The position numbers and the translations under genes are program-made. From NCBI RefSeq assembly GCF_035998295.1, contig NZ_DASYHS010000083.1:68398-132397 (forward strand): a DNA stretch of 64,000 nucleotides. The letters are read 5' to 3'. Shown here one piece after another: positions 10,001 through 17,384 of the stretch. The notes under the pieces were generated by a model that had not been told where the DNA came from, made no database searches, and was given only the letters and a program-made list of their open reading frames with translations. Each line of letters starts with the position of its first letter. Positions within the stretch are counted from its first letter, which is position 1. This DNA comes from DASYHS01 sp035998295 (GTDB lineage Bacteria; Pseudomonadota; Alphaproteobacteria; Azospirillales; Azospirillaceae).

Positions 10001-10726
10001 GACAGCAACTTCAACGCGCCGGCCGCGGTGTGCCGCGCCGCCGTCCTCTACGTCTTCCGCACGCTCGTGGACGACGACATCCCGCTCAACGACGGCTGCC
10101 TGAAGCCGCTCGAGATCGTGATCCCGGAAGGCTCGATGCTGTCGCCGCGCTTGCCCGCGGCGGTCGTGGCCGGCAACGTCGAGACGTCGCAATGCGTCAC
10201 CGACGCGCTGTACGGGGCGCTCGGCGTCATGGCGGCGGCGCAGGGCACCATGAACAACTTCACCTTCGGCAACGAACGGCACCAGTACTACGAGACGATC
10301 TGCGGCGGCTCGGGCGCCGGGCCCGGTTTCGACGGCACGGACGCGGTGCACACGCACATGACCAACTCCCGCCTCACCGACCCGGAGGTGCTGGAATGGC
10401 GCTTCCCGGTCCTGCTGGAATCGTTCCGCATACGCAAGGGGTCCGGCGGCGTCGGGCGGCACCGCGGCGGCGACGGCACGGTCCGGCGCATGCGCTTTCG
10501 CGAGGAGATGACGGCGGCGATCCTGTCGAACCACCGCCGCGTCCCGCCCTTCGGGCTGGAGGGCGGTGGCCCCGGGGCGACCGGCGCCTGCCGGGTCGAG
10601 CGGGCCGACGGCCGCGTCGAGGCCCTCGGGCCCACCGACAGGGCGGACATGCGGCCGGGCGACGTGTTCGTCGTCGAAACTCCCGGCGGGGGCGGCTATG
10701 GTGAACCGACCCCGGGAGGCGGCTGA
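7079..10726 (+). CDS. Fused hydantoinase A/B protein, 5-oxoprolinase type
   Basis: At 1215 residues this is close to the length of eukaryotic-type 5-oxoprolinases, in which HyuA-like and HyuB-like halves are fused. 5-Oxoprolinase opens 5-oxo-L-proline to glutamate using ATP; relatives act on hydantoins or related lactams. The HyuA half (about 15-690) shows the actin-like ATP-binding elements DRGGTFTDVVAR, GTTVATNALLER and GFDMGGTSTDVS plus AAGGGSI. The HyuB half (about 700-1210) shows PHMPVHLGSMGESV, NDPYNGGTHLPDI, SRGHHADIGGITPGSMPP and SGGVGRHRGGDG. GAGGA lies upstream of the ATG at 7079. The exact substrate cannot be separated from sequence alone. Confidence 0.88.
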   Translation: MSVNGSTGEAGRTTGRWQFWIDRGGTFTDVVARRPDGSVVTHKLLSENPERYPDAAIQGMRDLLGLRKGEPFPAEGIEAVKMGTTVATNALLERKGEPTVLLVTEGFGDALRIGYQARPDIFARRIVLPELLYSRVVEVPGRYAAEGEELAPVDLDAARRGLQEAWDAGIRAVAIAFIHAYRHPAHEKAVAALARSMGFPQVSVSHEVSPLMKLVGRGDTTVVDAYLSPILRRYVDRVASELGDVRLMFMQSNGGLTDARLFQGKDAILSGPAGGIVGAVRTSEMAGFDRIIGFDMGGTSTDVSHFAGEYERTFETVVAGVRMRAPMMRINTVAAGGGSICSFDGARLRVGPESAGANPGPACYRRGGPLTVTDCNVMAGKLHPEFFPHVFGPDADQPLDADAVRARFADLADEMARATGARRSEVEIAEGFLRIAVENMANAIKQISVQRGYDVTRYTLACFGGAGGQHACLVADALGMTRVFIHPFAGVLSAYGMGLADTVAIRELSLEMRLSPDTMAMVNTHLTSLADDGRGELARQGFDPAGVEVIGRVHVKYEGTDTALVVPAGSLEEIVAGFEDAHRRRYGFAMPAKPLVVEAVSVEAVGHTERVADPELAETASGPAEPIAGVRAFMAGETRDTPVYDRDTLRPGHAVDGPAIIREATATTVVEPGWRAEVTGRNHLVMNRVAALPSRVAVGTEVDPVMLEVFNNLFMSIAEQMGVTLENTAYSVNIKERLDFSCAVFDADGGLIANAPHMPVHLGSMGESVRAVIARRAGTMKPGDAYMLNDPYNGGTHLPDITVITPVFDDRGERVLFYVASRGHHADIGGITPGSMPPDSRTIGDEGILIDNFLLVEHGEFREDAVVALLRSGPHPARNPVQNVGDLKAQLAANEKGVRELRRMVEHFGLDTVWAYMRHVQDNAEEQVRRVLDVLKDGEFVQELDNGAAIRVRISIDKAARSARVDFTGTSPQLDSNFNAPAAVCRAAVLYVFRTLVDDDIPLNDGCLKPLEIVIPEGSMLSPRLPAAVVAGNVETSQCVTDALYGALGVMAAAQGTMNNFTFGNERHQYYETICGGSGAGPGFDGTDAVHTHMTNSRLTDPEVLEWRFPVLLESFRIRKGSGGVGRHRGGDGTVRRMRFREEMTAAILSNHRRVPPFGLEGGGPGATGACRVERADGRVEALGPTDRADMRPGDVFVVETPGGGGYGEPTPGGG

Positions 10727-10766
10727 CCGGACCGGGGGCGCTCCACCTCCGCCGGGGACCGCCGCG

Positions 10767-10931
10767 ATGCCGGACGCTTCCAACCTCGCCCTGTTCCTCG
10801 TGGCCGTGCTGGCGCTCAACCTGACGCCGGGGCCGGACATGCTGTTCTGCTTCGCCAACGGCGTCGGCCGCGGCCGGCCGGCCGGCGCGGTCGCCGCGCG
10901 CCTCGTCCTGGGCGGCGGGAGGACGGCGTGA
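10767..10931 (+). pseudogene. LysE-family exporter, 5' remnant
   Basis: This 54-codon frame is an almost perfect N-terminus of a LysE/RhtB translocator: a first membrane segment followed by the family signature NLTPGPDMLFCFANGVGRG. Full-length members have about 200 residues and six membrane segments. Here homology fades after GAVAA and a stop follows at once, overlapping the start of the MarR-like gene. The rest of the exporter seems to have been deleted, with the regulator now abutting the remnant. Confidence 0.7.
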
Positions 10932-11434
10932 CCCGGCCGATCGTCTCCTCCGCGCATCTGGTGTCCGAAGGTGCGGCCGAGCTCAGCGAGTTCGAGTTCG
11001 GGCTGATGATCGCCCACGGCGCCTTCAGCCGCTGGATCGTGCGCTGCATGACGGCAGCTGGCGTTCCTGACGTGTCCGCCCTCGACGTGATGGTGCTACA
11101 CTCGATCAACCATCGTAACCGGGAAAAGCGGATCGGCGACGTATGCCTGGTCCTGAACGTGGAAGACACCCACCTCGTCAGCTACGCGTTGAGGAAGCTC
11201 GAGCGCCTGGGCCTCGTCTCGCGCCGTCGCCGCGGCAAGGAGGTGTTCTACGCCGCGACCGAGGCCGGCCAGGACGCGTGCCGGCGCTACCGCGAGGTGC
11301 GGGAGGCCTGCCTGATCGAGGCGCTGTCGGCCCTGGGCGGCATCGACAACGCGGAGATCGGCGGCCTCGCCCGCGCGTTGCGCGCGCTGTCCGGGCTCTA
11401 CGACCAAGCCGCGCGCTCCGCCGCCTCGCTGTGA
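10928..11434 (+). CDS. MarR-type winged-helix transcriptional regulator
   Basis: This 168-residue protein has a predicted winged helix-turn-helix at about residues 42-115, including VSALDVMVLHSINHRNREKRIGDV split over helix and turn, ALRKLERLGLVSRRRRGKE as recognition helix and wing, and flanking dimerisation helices. This is the MarR layout; relatives sense small ligands and repress adjacent genes. The GTG start is preceded by GGGAGGA five bases upstream and overlaps the TGA of the LysE remnant. It could control the oxoprolinase gene upstream or the flavoprotein gene downstream. Confidence 0.8.
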   Translation: MTRPIVSSAHLVSEGAAELSEFEFGLMIAHGAFSRWIVRCMTAAGVPDVSALDVMVLHSINHRNREKRIGDVCLVLNVEDTHLVSYALRKLERLGLVSRRRRGKEVFYAATEAGQDACRRYREVREACLIEALSALGGIDNAEIGGLARALRALSGLYDQAARSAASL

Positions 11435-11447
11435 TCCGTCCCGGCCC

Positions 11448-11490
11448 GATCCCCTTCAGCCAGATCCCCTTCAGCCAGATCCCCTTCAGG
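11448..11490 (+). repeat. Three-copy 15-bp tandem repeat in a leader
   Basis: The unit GATCCCCTTCAGCCA occurs at 11448-11462 and 11463-11477, and a third copy (GATCCCCTTCAGG) at 11478-11490 runs straight into the ribosome binding site AGGAGG of the next gene. The spacing is exactly 15 bp. It lies in the 67-bp gap between the MarR-like gene and the flavoprotein gene, so copy number could change the leader length. Confidence 0.85.
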
Positions 11491-11501
11491 AGGAAACGCC
11501 C

Positions 11502-12911
11502 ATGACCTTGCCCGGCACCGCCGGTTCGTCGGCCCGCAGGAACGACCCGGCGCCGGTCATCGCCGAGCTGAAGGCGATGCTCGGCGACAGGCTCAGCACC
11601 TCGGCGGCGGTGCGCGAGCAGCACGGCAGGGACGAGTCCTACCATCCCGTGCTCCCGCCCGACGCCGTCGCCTTCGCGCACAGCACCGAGGAGGTCGCCG
11701 CGATCGTCCGCGTCTGCGCGCGCTACGACATGCCGGTGATCCCGTTCGGGACGGGGACCTCGCTGGAGGGCGGGATCGCGGCGCTGAACGGCGGGATCAC
11801 GATCGACCTGTCGAACATGAACCAGGTGCTCCGGGTCGGGGCGGACGACCTGGACTGCACGGTCCAGGCCGGCGTCACCCGCAAGCAGCTCAACGAGTAC
11901 ATCCGCGACACCGGGCTGTTCTTCCCGATCGACCCCGGCGCCGACGCCTCGCTCGGCGGCATGGTGGCGACGCGGGCGTCCGGCACCAACGCGGTGCGCT
12001 ACGGCACGATGCGCGACAACGTCCTCGGCCTGAAGGTCGTGCTGGCCGACGGGCGGGTGATCCACACCGGCGGCCGGGCGCGCAAGAGCGCGGCCGGCTA
12101 CGACCTGACCCGGCTGTTCGTCGGCTCGGAAGGCACCCTGGGCATCGTGACGGAGGTGACGCTGCGCCTCTACGGCATTCCCGAGGCCGTCAGCGCCGCC
12201 ACCTGCACCTTCCCCACGATCAAGGCCGCCGTCGACACCGTGATCCAGACCATCCAGTGCGGCGTCCCGGTCGCCCGGATCGAGCTGCTCGACGAGGTGC
12301 AGATCGACGCGGTCAACCGCTACTCCCGGACGGACTACCCGGTGGCCCCCACGCTGTTCTTCGAGTTCCACGGCACCGAGCGCGGCGTCGTCGAGCAGGC
12401 GGAGATGGTCGAGGCGATCGCCGGCGAGCAGGGCGGGTCGGGCTTCGGCTGGGCGACGCGGCCGGAGGACCGCTCGCGGCTGTGGCAGGCCCGGCACGAC
12501 GCCTACTACGCCGCCATCGCGCTGCGGCCGGGCGCGAAGGGCTGGCCAACCGACGTCTGCGTGCCGATCTCCCGGCTCGCCGACTGCATCGTCGCGACCA
12601 AGGAGGACATCGCCGCCGCCGGGGTCCTGGCGCCGCTGGTCGGCCATGTCGGCGACGGCAACTTCCACCTCGTCTACGTGCTCGACCCCGAGAACCCGGC
12701 CGAGCTCGCCCGCGCCGACGCCCTGAACCGCCGGCTGGTCGAACGCGCGCTGGAGATGGGCGGCACCTGCACCGGCGAGCACGGCGTCGGCTACGGCAAG
12801 ATGGAGTGGCTGGCGGTCGAGCACGGGGAGGGCTGGAACGTGATGGCCGACATCAAGCGGGCCCTCGACCCCCGGAACATCATGAACCCCGGGAAGATCG
12901 TCAGGACCTGA
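11502..12911 (+). CDS. FAD-linked D-2-hydroxyacid (D-lactate) dehydrogenase
   Basis: This 469-residue flavoprotein is of the GlcD/D-lactate dehydrogenase (cytochrome) type. It oxidises D-lactate or a similar D-2-hydroxy acid and passes electrons to the respiratory chain. The FAD_binding_4 domain (about 45-225) shows PFGTGTSLEGG, DPGADASLGGMVATRASG and GSEGTLGIVTEVTLRL. The FAD_oxidase_C domain (about 230-465) shows GHVGDGNFHL and GTCTGEHGVGYGK, which bind substrate and metal. The ATG at 11502 follows AGGAGG. It converges on, and overlaps by 11 bp, the aldolase gene downstream. Confidence 0.9.
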   Translation: MTLPGTAGSSARRNDPAPVIAELKAMLGDRLSTSAAVREQHGRDESYHPVLPPDAVAFAHSTEEVAAIVRVCARYDMPVIPFGTGTSLEGGIAALNGGITIDLSNMNQVLRVGADDLDCTVQAGVTRKQLNEYIRDTGLFFPIDPGADASLGGMVATRASGTNAVRYGTMRDNVLGLKVVLADGRVIHTGGRARKSAAGYDLTRLFVGSEGTLGIVTEVTLRLYGIPEAVSAATCTFPTIKAAVDTVIQTIQCGVPVARIELLDEVQIDAVNRYSRTDYPVAPTLFFEFHGTERGVVEQAEMVEAIAGEQGGSGFGWATRPEDRSRLWQARHDAYYAAIALRPGAKGWPTDVCVPISRLADCIVATKEDIAAAGVLAPLVGHVGDGNFHLVYVLDPENPAELARADALNRRLVERALEMGGTCTGEHGVGYGKMEWLAVEHGEGWNVMADIKRALDPRNIMNPGKIVRT

Positions 12912-13662
12912 CCGCGGACAGCTCGGCGGCGGCCGTGCGCTGCACGAGGCCGCCGTCCGAGCCGAGCACGAGCAGCCGGTACCCGGCGCGGATCATCGCC
13001 TTGGCCTCCTCCGGGTCGCGCGCGTTGCCTCCCAGCGCCACGCCGCCATGGGCGAGGATCTTCGCCTCCGCCTCGGCGACGAGCCGCCTCAGGCCCGGGT
13101 CGTCGAACCGGCCGGGGATGCCCAGGGCCGCCGACAGGTCGCTGCGCGCCACCACGACGACGTCGATCCCGTCCACCCGGAGGATGTCGTCCAGGGCCGC
13201 GATGCCTTCGGGCGACTCGACCAGCACGATGTTCAGCAGTTCGCCATCCGCGCTCGCCACGTAGTCCGGCACGCTGAGGCCCCAGCGCAGGGCGGCGCGG
13301 GCGGGGCCGTAGCCGCGCCGGCCCCGCGGCGCGTAGCGGCTGACCTCGACGCCCGCCTCGGCGTCCGCGGCGGTGGCGACCTGCGCGAAGGCGATGCCGT
13401 AGGCGCCGCCGTCCAGGGCCGGCTTCACGAAACCCGAGCGCGGACCGGGGACGCGGACCAGCGGCGCGGTCCCGGTGCCGTTGGTCGCCGCGATCAGCGC
13501 CGCCGCCGTCTCCGGGCCGATCGGCGCGTGCTCCATGTCGATCAGGACGAAGTCGGCGCCGGCGCCGGCGAGCGCCTGCACCGCGCCGACGCTCGGTATC
13601 GTCGCGAGGTAGCCGAGCGCCGCACGCCCGGCCGCGATCGACGCCTTCATGGGATTCTTCAT
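12901..13662 (-). CDS. HpcH/HpaI-family class II aldolase
   Basis: This 253-residue TIM-barrel protein belongs to the metal-dependent HpcH/HpaI pyruvate aldolase family, which splits or forms 4-hydroxy-2-oxoacids or related compounds. Typical elements are DFVLIDMEHAPIG (about residue 37), APLVRVPGP, LDGGAYGIAFAQV and LLNIVLVESPEGIAALDDIL with the metal-binding Glu. FAQVATAADAEA replaces the more common P-x-V-x-TAEEA-AA sequence. The ATG at 13662 is preceded by GGAGGG at a normal distance; a GTG three codons upstream is too close to that site. The true substrate is unknown. Confidence 0.83.
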   Translation of the reverse strand: MKNPMKASIAAGRAALGYLATIPSVGAVQALAGAGADFVLIDMEHAPIGPETAAALIAATNGTGTAPLVRVPGPRSGFVKPALDGGAYGIAFAQVATAADAEAGVEVSRYAPRGRRGYGPARAALRWGLSVPDYVASADGELLNIVLVESPEGIAALDDILRVDGIDVVVVARSDLSAALGIPGRFDDPGLRRLVAEAEAKILAHGGVALGGNARDPEEAKAMIRAGYRLLVLGSDGGLVQRTAAAELSAVRS

Positions 13663-13990
13663 CGCAGCCACGCCCTCCGCCTTCCCTTCGGCAATTTACG
13701 GTCCATGTTTGTATCGTTTTGAAAACAGTTACAGACCTTCTGTTTCAATGTCCGGCTAATGAGCTTGACGCAGTTGGCTTCAGTTTGCATCATTGTTGGC
13801 GCGCAGTGCGCAACCGTTCGAGCGGCCGAGGGAACCGGACGTTGCCGGTCTGAAACCGACCCTGAAGCCGACATTGCGATGTGGACATGCTGCAAACCGG
13901 CGGCCGCCCGGCGGCCCGACAGCGGCCCAACGGCGGCCGGCCAGCGCCGATCAGCAATTGTCCGGACGCCACCGGGGAGACGATGAAATC
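13663..13990. other. Regulatory gap at the left end of the halogenase cluster
   Basis: This 328-bp stretch has no convincing gene. Its left 140 bp are much richer in A+T than the surroundings and hold the cluster promoter P1 (13765-13793). The rest is a roughly 190-bp G+C-rich leader, rich in CGGCCG-type palindromes that could fold, ending in GGGGAGA upstream of the amidohydrolase start. The A+T-rich part may also hold the aldolase promoter on the other strand, but I could not define one. Confidence 0.6.
13765..13793 (+). promoter_or_regulatory. Cluster promoter P1 (shared motif)
   Basis: TTGACG (13765-13770), a 17-bp spacer and CATCAT (13788-13793), followed by TGTTG. The same arrangement recurs at 18051-18079 and 24284-24312. 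Upstream, TTTCAA-N8-TAAT-N3 precedes the C of CTTGACG at exactly the same distance as in P2. It drives the amidohydrolase-oxygenase-carrier-thioesterase-GNAT operon after a leader of about 190 nt. Confidence 0.65.
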
Positions 13991-15463
13991 ATGAGTCACG
14001 GTCACATGAGCGCTCCGGAGATCAATGCCCGCTTGCAGCATCCCGTCATCGACGCGGATGGGCATTGGCTCGAATACGGTCCCTTCATCGACGAGGAGCT
14101 TCGGCGCATCGGCGGCGACAAGGCCGCCGAAGGCTTCCAGTCCGTCCGCGCCACGATCCAGCAGCTCCTCGACACCTCGGTCGCCGAGCGGCGCGACCGC
14201 GGGCTGGCGCAGCAGGGGTTCTGGACCTTCCCCGCGAAGAACGCGCGGGACAGGGCGACCGCGATGATGCCGCGCCTGCTTGAGGAACGCCTCGACGAGC
14301 TCGGCCTGGATTTCTCGGTCATCTACCCGACGATCGGCCTGGGCCTGCACCGCCTTCCCGACCCGGAGGTGCGCCGGGCGACCTGCCGCGCCTACAACAT
14401 CTTCACCGCGACGTATTTCCGCGACCATTCCCGCAGGATGACGCCGGCGGCGATCATCCCGATGTTCACGCCCGACGAGGCGATCGACGAGCTCGACTAC
14501 GTCACCGGCCAGCTCGGCATGAAGGTGATCAAGATGGGCAGTCTGATACCGCGGACCATCCCGGCCGCGGCGCGCGCCCATCCCGACGCCGCCCGCTACG
14601 CCACCTGGTACGACGCGCTCGGCCTCGACAGCGAATACGACTACGATCCCGTCTGGGCCCGGTGCCGGGATCTGGGCCTGTCGCCGACCTTCCACCGCGG
14701 CTCGCGCGGGTTCGGCCTGCGCCGGTCGCCGTCGAACTTCGTCTACAACCATGTCGGCCATTTCGCCGCCGCCAACGAGGCGGTGTGCAAGTCCCTGTTC
14801 CTGAACGGCGTGACGCGCCGCTTCCCGACGGTCAAGTTCGGCTTCCTCGAAGGCGGCGTCTCCTGGGCCTGCCAGCTCCTGGCCGACCTGGTCGAGCATT
14901 GGGAGAAGCGCAGCCTCGAGGGCCTGGAGGACGTCAACCCCGACAACATCGACGTCGAGACGGTCATCGCGCTCGCCCGCGAATACGGCAGCGAGCGGCT
15001 GGTGGCGGCGCTGCGCGAGACCAACGGCAGGTTCGACGGCGAAGGGTCGGGCTCGACCGGCGGCATCGCGGACCTGGACGACTTCTCGCGCTGCGAGATC
15101 GTGCGCAAGACCGACTTCCTGAACCTCTTCGCCGACAGCTTCTATTTCGGCTGCGAGGCCGACGACCGGTCGACCGCCCTGGCGTTCAACCGCCGGCACA
15201 ACCCCATGAAGGCGCGCCTGAACACGCTGTTCGGCTCCGACATCGGCCATTTCGACGTCACCGACTTCACCCAGGTGCTGCCGGAGGCCTACGAGCTGGT
15301 CGAGGACGGCCTGATCACGCAGGAGGATTTCGGCGAGTTCCTGTTCGGCAACCCGGTCCGCTTCTTCGGCGAGGCCAATCCGGACTTCTTCAAGGGCACG
15401 GTGGTCGAGAAGCAGGCGGAAGCCCTGCTGGCCTCGACGGATCGCCGCGCCCTCACGGCGTAG
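13991..15463 (+). CDS. Metal-dependent amidohydrolase (Amidohydro_2 family)
   Basis: This 490-residue protein belongs to the amidohydrolase superfamily branch that includes 2-amino-3-carboxymuconate semialdehyde decarboxylase and other TIM-barrel hydrolases or decarboxylases. Visible elements are VIDADGHWLE (about residue 17, metal site near the N-terminus), SPTFHRGSRG (mid-barrel His), YNHVGHFAAANEA, and FGSDIGHFDV near the C-terminus (metal-binding Asp). The ATG at 13991 follows GGGGAGA. It is the first gene of a five-gene operon with an oxygenase, a carrier protein, a thioesterase and a GNAT enzyme. A hydrolytic, decarboxylating or tailoring step in the cluster is an inference from position only. 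Confidence 0.75.
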   Translation: MSHGHMSAPEINARLQHPVIDADGHWLEYGPFIDEELRRIGGDKAAEGFQSVRATIQQLLDTSVAERRDRGLAQQGFWTFPAKNARDRATAMMPRLLEERLDELGLDFSVIYPTIGLGLHRLPDPEVRRATCRAYNIFTATYFRDHSRRMTPAAIIPMFTPDEAIDELDYVTGQLGMKVIKMGSLIPRTIPAAARAHPDAARYATWYDALGLDSEYDYDPVWARCRDLGLSPTFHRGSRGFGLRRSPSNFVYNHVGHFAAANEAVCKSLFLNGVTRRFPTVKFGFLEGGVSWACQLLADLVEHWEKRSLEGLEDVNPDNIDVETVIALAREYGSERLVAALRETNGRFDGEGSGSTGGIADLDDFSRCEIVRKTDFLNLFADSFYFGCEADDRSTALAFNRRHNPMKARLNTLFGSDIGHFDVTDFTQVLPEAYELVEDGLITQEDFGEFLFGNPVRFFGEANPDFFKGTVVEKQAEALLASTDRRALTA

Positions 15464-15473
15464 GGAGGGGAGG

Positions 15474-16295
15474 ATGGCCGAGGTCTACGAAGCCGAGGTG
15501 TACTCGTTCGGCGGGCAGCCGGTGAAATGCTCGCTGACCTACCGGCAGGCGGTCGAGCGCATCCGCGACGGCGGCGCCGCGGCCATCCTCCTCGACATGC
15601 TGGAGCCGGACGGGCTGGACGCCTGGTGGGCCGGGGACGCGTTCCCCGACGTCGTGCGCCACAGGAACTTCCCCACCGCCGCGGTCTCCGGCATCGCGAT
15701 CGGCGGCGTGCAGCGGCTGGAGGGCGCGAACCTCGTCCTCGGGCTGATCGACTACTTCTCCTACGCCGCGCGGGTGAACGAGCGGCTGCGCGAGTCCGAG
15801 TTCGTGAAGCTGTGCCGGCGCGAGCTCGGGGCCGAGTCCGTTCGGATCGGCGCCTGGGGAGAGCTTCCCCTGGCGTCCCGGCGGGAGTTCGTGAAGAACC
15901 ACGACGGCCCCTACAGCGTGCCGCCGCATTGCGACGCCGTCCATTTCGGCCGCGACAAGGCCAACTGGCCGTTCAAGGCCGGCTTCAGCGAAGGGGACTT
16001 CCAGATCTCCAGCGTGCTGACGGTCGGCGAGGCGGAGAACGACGCCGGCATCGTCTTCTGGGACCTGAAGCCCGGGACGCGCCCCGAGCTGGACGCGCTG
16101 ATGGCCGAGGTCTCGGGGCCCGGCGGCGGCGCCAGGCTGCGCGACGCGCGCTCGGTGACGGTCCGGGCGAGGGCAGGGCAGATGACGGTGCTCGATACCC
16201 GCTTGCTGCACGCGGTGGAGCAATGCGCGTCGCCGCGGCGCACGATCGGCGCCTTCCTGATCTGGCATGACGGCTGCTGGCGGATGTTCCATTGA
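15474..16295 (+). CDS. Putative 2-oxoglutarate/Fe(II) oxygenase
   Basis: I do not recognise a named family for this 273-residue protein, but it has the layout of a 2-oxoglutarate-dependent oxygenase. The pair His152-Cys-Asp154 (PPHCDAVHF) matches HxD, His246 in LDTRLLHAVEQ matches the distal iron ligand 94 residues later, and the arginines of PRRTIGAFLIW are placed to bind 2-oxoglutarate. Unlike the two halogenases of the cluster it keeps the carboxylate ligand, so hydroxylation rather than chlorination is expected. It begins 10 bp after the amidohydrolase stop and runs into the next carrier protein gene. Substrate is unknown; a carrier-bound or free amino acid is possible. Confidence 0.6.
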   Translation: MAEVYEAEVYSFGGQPVKCSLTYRQAVERIRDGGAAAILLDMLEPDGLDAWWAGDAFPDVVRHRNFPTAAVSGIAIGGVQRLEGANLVLGLIDYFSYAARVNERLRESEFVKLCRRELGAESVRIGAWGELPLASRREFVKNHDGPYSVPPHCDAVHFGRDKANWPFKAGFSEGDFQISSVLTVGEAENDAGIVFWDLKPGTRPELDALMAEVSGPGGGARLRDARSVTVRARAGQMTVLDTRLLHAVEQCASPRRTIGAFLIWHDGCWRMFH

Positions 16296-16306
16296 GGATG
16301 GCGACC

Positions 16307-16567
16307 ATGAACGCGCTTCGAAGGGCCGAGGTCGAGGGGACGTGCCTGCGGATCTACCGCGAGACGCTCGACGCCCCCGGGCTCGACCCCGCGGACGATT
16401 TCGCCGGCGCGGGCGGCGATTCGATCAAGGCGGTCCTGATCACGACCGAGCTGGAAGCCGCCTTCGGCGTCGAGGTCGCGATGCGGACGTTCTTCGAGAA
16501 GGCCAGCGTCCGGGAGATGGCGGACTGGCTGTGCGAGGCCCTGTCCCGCGCCGAGGGGACGCGGTAG
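16307..16567 (+). CDS. Discrete acyl/peptidyl carrier protein
   Basis: This 86-residue protein is a single carrier domain. Its phosphopantetheine attachment motif is GAGGDSIKAV, with Ser39 as the modified residue. The predicted helices before and after fit a standard four-helix carrier. The ATG at 16307 sits nine bases after GAGG; an in-frame ATG at 16298 is possible but too close to that site. It overlaps the region just after the oxygenase stop and is followed four bases later by the thioesterase gene. It is one of two discrete carriers in the cluster, so two tethered intermediates, or hand-over from one carrier to the other, may exist. Confidence 0.88.
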   Translation: MNALRRAEVEGTCLRIYRETLDAPGLDPADDFAGAGGDSIKAVLITTELEAAFGVEVAMRTFFEKASVREMADWLCEALSRAEGTR

Positions 16568-16571
16568 GCCC

Positions 16572-17384
16572 ATGGACGGCCCGGACCTCCCCGATCCCGG
16601 CCAGGACGGCCGGTTCTGGGTCGCCTCCCCGAGGGAACCCGGCGACCCGGTCGCCCTGCGCCTCTTCTGCTTTCCCCATGCCGGCGCCGGCGGCGCCACC
16701 TTCTTCGAATGGGGCCGGCGCCTGCCCGGGCACGTCCAGGTCGTCGGCGTCCACCTCCCCGGCCGGGGGACGCGGATACACGAGGCGCCGTTCGATTCCG
16801 TCGCCGCCATCGTCTCGGCCCTGTCTAGGGCGATCGGCCGATGGGACGACGCGCCGTCGGTCTTCTTCGGCCACAGCTTCGGCGGCGTCCTCGCCTACGA
16901 GCTGGCGCGCTCGCTGGCCCGCGAGGCGCCGGGCAGCACCCCGCGGGCCCTGCTGATGTCGAGCTGCCCGGCGCCCCACGTTCCGCCCAGGCGCTCCTAC
17001 CTGCTGCACGAGCTTCCCCGCGGCGAGTTCTTCCAGGAGCTGGGCCGGATGAACGGGCTGTCGGCCGGCGCCATCCGCAACGACAAGCTGCTGGACCTGA
17101 TCGAGCCGGCCCTGCGGGCCGACATCAAGGCCAGGGAGCTGTGGTCGCTGGCGGCCCGGTCCGCGCCGCCGCCGGACCCGCTCGCGATCCCGATCCATCC
17201 CCTGTGCGGCGACGCCGACCCGTTCGTCGCGCCCGGCGACGTGGCCCAATGGGGGGCCTATACGACCGACCTGCGCCCCGCGGTCCTGTTCGAGGGCGGC
17301 CACTTCCATTTCGCCGCCGCGCCCGATCGCCTCCTGGCCGTCGTCGCGGACATCCTGGACACCCATAGCGGGCCGGCGCCATGA
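16572..17384 (+). CDS. Type II thioesterase
   Basis: This 270-residue alpha/beta hydrolase is of the GrsT/TEII type that hydrolyses acyl or aminoacyl groups from carrier proteins. The opening RLFCFPHAGAGGATFF and the nucleophile motif FGHSFGGVLAYELA (Ser102) are diagnostic. The likely acid and base lie in PLCGDADPFV and FEGGHFHF. In the CytC system a discrete thioesterase frees the chlorinated amino acid from the carrier; here it may do the same or clear misloaded carriers. It lies in an operon with a carrier gene, and its stop overlaps the start of the GNAT gene (ATGA). Confidence 0.88.
   Translation: MDGPDLPDPGQDGRFWVASPREPGDPVALRLFCFPHAGAGGATFFEWGRRLPGHVQVVGVHLPGRGTRIHEAPFDSVAAIVSALSRAIGRWDDAPSVFFGHSFGGVLAYELARSLAREAPGSTPRALLMSSCPAPHVPPRRSYLLHELPRGEFFQELGRMNGLSAGAIRNDKLLDLIEPALRADIKARELWSLAARSAPPPDPLAIPIHPLCGDADPFVAPGDVAQWGAYTTDLRPAVLFEGGHFHFAAAPDRLLAVVADILDTHSGPAP

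Noticed and set aside
11448..11490. CRISPR-like repeats.
   Set aside because: The units are 15 bp and directly adjacent, with no spacers and no cas genes.
12901..13662. Inclusion of the HpcH aldolase and D-lactate dehydrogenase genes in the halogenase cluster.
   Set aside because: They are on another transcription unit, lack the shared promoter and have no carrier-related features.
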